From Aquamicrobium sp. (lineage in GTDB: Bacteria; Pseudomonadota; Alphaproteobacteria; Rhizobiales; Rhizobiaceae): a stretch of DNA of 5,896 bases. Positions 5,157 to 5,896 of the stretch are shown in pieces. The translations under genes were made by a program, and so were the position numbers. The DNA lies in contig JACZJD010000391.1 of assembly GCA_014860725.1 (NCBI GenBank), positions 1 to 5,896 of the forward strand, in the 5' to 3' direction. The notes below the pieces were generated by a model. It was not told where the DNA came from. It ran no database searches and was given only the letters and a program-made list of their open reading frames with translations. How positions within the stretch are numbered: the stretch's first letter is position 1; each line of letters begins with the position of its first letter.

Positions 5157-5847
5157 GGTCAGCGGACTGCGCGCGGGCTACGGCCCCATCGAGGTGCTGC
5201 GCGGCATCGACCTGTCGGTCGGCAAGGGCGAGATCGTGGCGGTGCTGGGCGCGAACGGCGTCGGCAAGACCACGCTCAACATGGCGCTCTCCGGCGTGCT
5301 GCCGATCACGGCCGGCCGCATCGTCTTCGACGGCGTCGAGCTCGGACGGTCGTCCTCGGCGGCGGTGGACCAGGGACTGATCCACGTTCCCGAGGGCCGC
5401 AAGATCTTCCCGAACATGAGCGTTCTGGAAAACCTCGAGCTCGGCAGCTATCGCCGCGGCCGCGCCGGCCGCGCCCGCAATCTCGAGAACGTCTACGCCA
5501 TCTTCCCGCGCCTCAAGGAGCGGGCGGCGCAGAATGCGGGCACGCTGTCGGGCGGCGAGCAGCAGATGCTCGCCATCGGCCGCGGCCTGATGGCGGAGCC
5601 GAAGCTGCTGATCCTCGACGAGCCGTCGCTCGGCCTGTCGCCGCTCTTGGTCGAGGAGATGTTCGAGCTGGTGAAGCGGCTCAACGGCGACGGCCTGCCG
5701 GTGATGCTGGTCGAGCAGAACGTGGTGCAGTCGCTGGAGATCGCCTCGCGCGCCTACATCGTCGAGAACGGCGAGATCATCATGTCTGGCTCGGCGGCCG
5801 AGATCGCCGAGAACCCCGAACTCAAGCGCGCCTATCTGGGGCTTTAG
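5149..5847 (+). CDS. livF: LivF-type ATPase of the HAAT ABC importer
   Basis: A 232-residue cytoplasmic ATPase subunit of normal length. Motifs: A-loop Y11, Walker A G-A-N-G-V-G-K-T-T (34-42), V-P-E-G-R-K-I-F-P (80-88) in place of the usual Q-loop (E82 in the glutamine position), the classical signature L-S-G-G-E-Q-Q (133-139), Walker B L-L-I-L-D-E-P (153-159, D157 and catalytic E158), and L-V-E-Q-N (187-191) where other ABC proteins carry the H-loop histidine. V-P-E-G-R and V-E-Q-N are characteristic of LivF, so they identify the subunit and are not defects. It ends at TAG 5845-5847 after the family-typical A-Y-L-G-L. It dimerises with the LivG-type protein. The symbol denotes family; the transported compound is unknown. 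Confidence 0.94.
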   Translation: MLEVSGLRAGYGPIEVLRGIDLSVGKGEIVAVLGANGVGKTTLNMALSGVLPITAGRIVFDGVELGRSSSAAVDQGLIHVPEGRKIFPNMSVLENLELGSYRRGRAGRARNLENVYAIFPRLKERAAQNAGTLSGGEQQMLAIGRGLMAEPKLLILDEPSLGLSPLLVEEMFELVKRLNGDGLPVMLVEQNVVQSLEIASRAYIVENGEIIMSGSAAEIAENPELKRAYLGL

Positions 5848-5856
5848 GAGAGTGTC

Positions 5857-5896
5857 GTGACCATCGTGACGCCGGGGATCGTGCCCGCTTCCGTCC
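5857..5896 (+). CDS. Start of an unidentified gene, cut by the window end
   Basis: GTG 5857 is preceded by GGAG at 5847-5850, six bases away, and the frame stays open to the window edge: M-T-I-V-T-P-G-I-V-P-A-S-V. The gap after livF is only nine bases and holds no hairpin, so the gene probably belongs to the same operon. Thirteen residues are too few to name a family. A later GTG in the same frame (5866) could be the true start, but it lacks such a good ribosome binding site. As the next gene of the operon it is the most likely place for a clue to the substrate. Confidence 0.5.
   Translation, partial: MTIVTPGIVPASV

Noticed and set aside
5451..5480. Dense GC-rich repeat-like run (cgcggc/cgccgg)
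   Set aside because: It encodes an Arg-rich surface loop of LivF (about residues 102-110) where the family is variable; it is ordinary codon bias, not a separate element.
1..5896. tRNA, rRNA, CRISPR array, insertion sequence or attachment site
   Set aside because: Apart from gaps of 84, 77 and 9 bases the window is filled by recognisable genes, and no spaced repeats, terminal inverted repeats or transposase motifs were seen.

Overview
The window holds part of a GC-rich bacterial chromosome or large plasmid. Strong third-position GC, ATGA/TGATG stop-start overlaps and a twin-arginine binding protein ending its signal in P-A-I-V-R-G-A suggest an alphaproteobacterium, most likely Hyphomicrobiales-like or a relative. 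That placement is inference from style, not from a marker gene. All recognised genes lie on the + strand.

Layout: bases 1-354 are the 3' end of an old-yellow-enzyme-type FMN oxidoreductase. Bases 355-438 form a short AT-richer control region with a sigma70-like promoter and two copies of one palindrome. Next come a GntR-family regulator (439-1275), a Tat-exported substrate-binding protein (1272-2495), a 77-base gap with two hairpins, a LivH-type permease (2573-3445), a LivM-type permease (3442-4410), a LivG-type ATPase (4410-5156), a LivF-type ATPase (5149-5847), and the first codons of another gene (from 5857).

The five transport genes make a complete HAAT (branched-chain amino acid type) ABC importer: one periplasmic receptor, two membrane subunits and two ATPases. 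The regulator is the first gene of the operon and is translationally coupled to the receptor gene, so regulator and importer probably share one promoter and one inducer. The twin palindrome at that promoter is the obvious candidate autoregulatory operator. The hairpins after the receptor gene fit the usual need for more receptor than membrane complex. The transported compound cannot be read from the sequence. Liv-type systems also carry amides, urea, aromatic acids and other small molecules, and no complete catabolic gene is in view.

I found no mobile element, CRISPR array, RNA gene or clearly new system. The observations most worth checking are the tandem operator, the asymmetric pair of ATP sites in the LivG/LivF dimer, and the GntR reading frame that runs through what looks like the receptor gene's leader.
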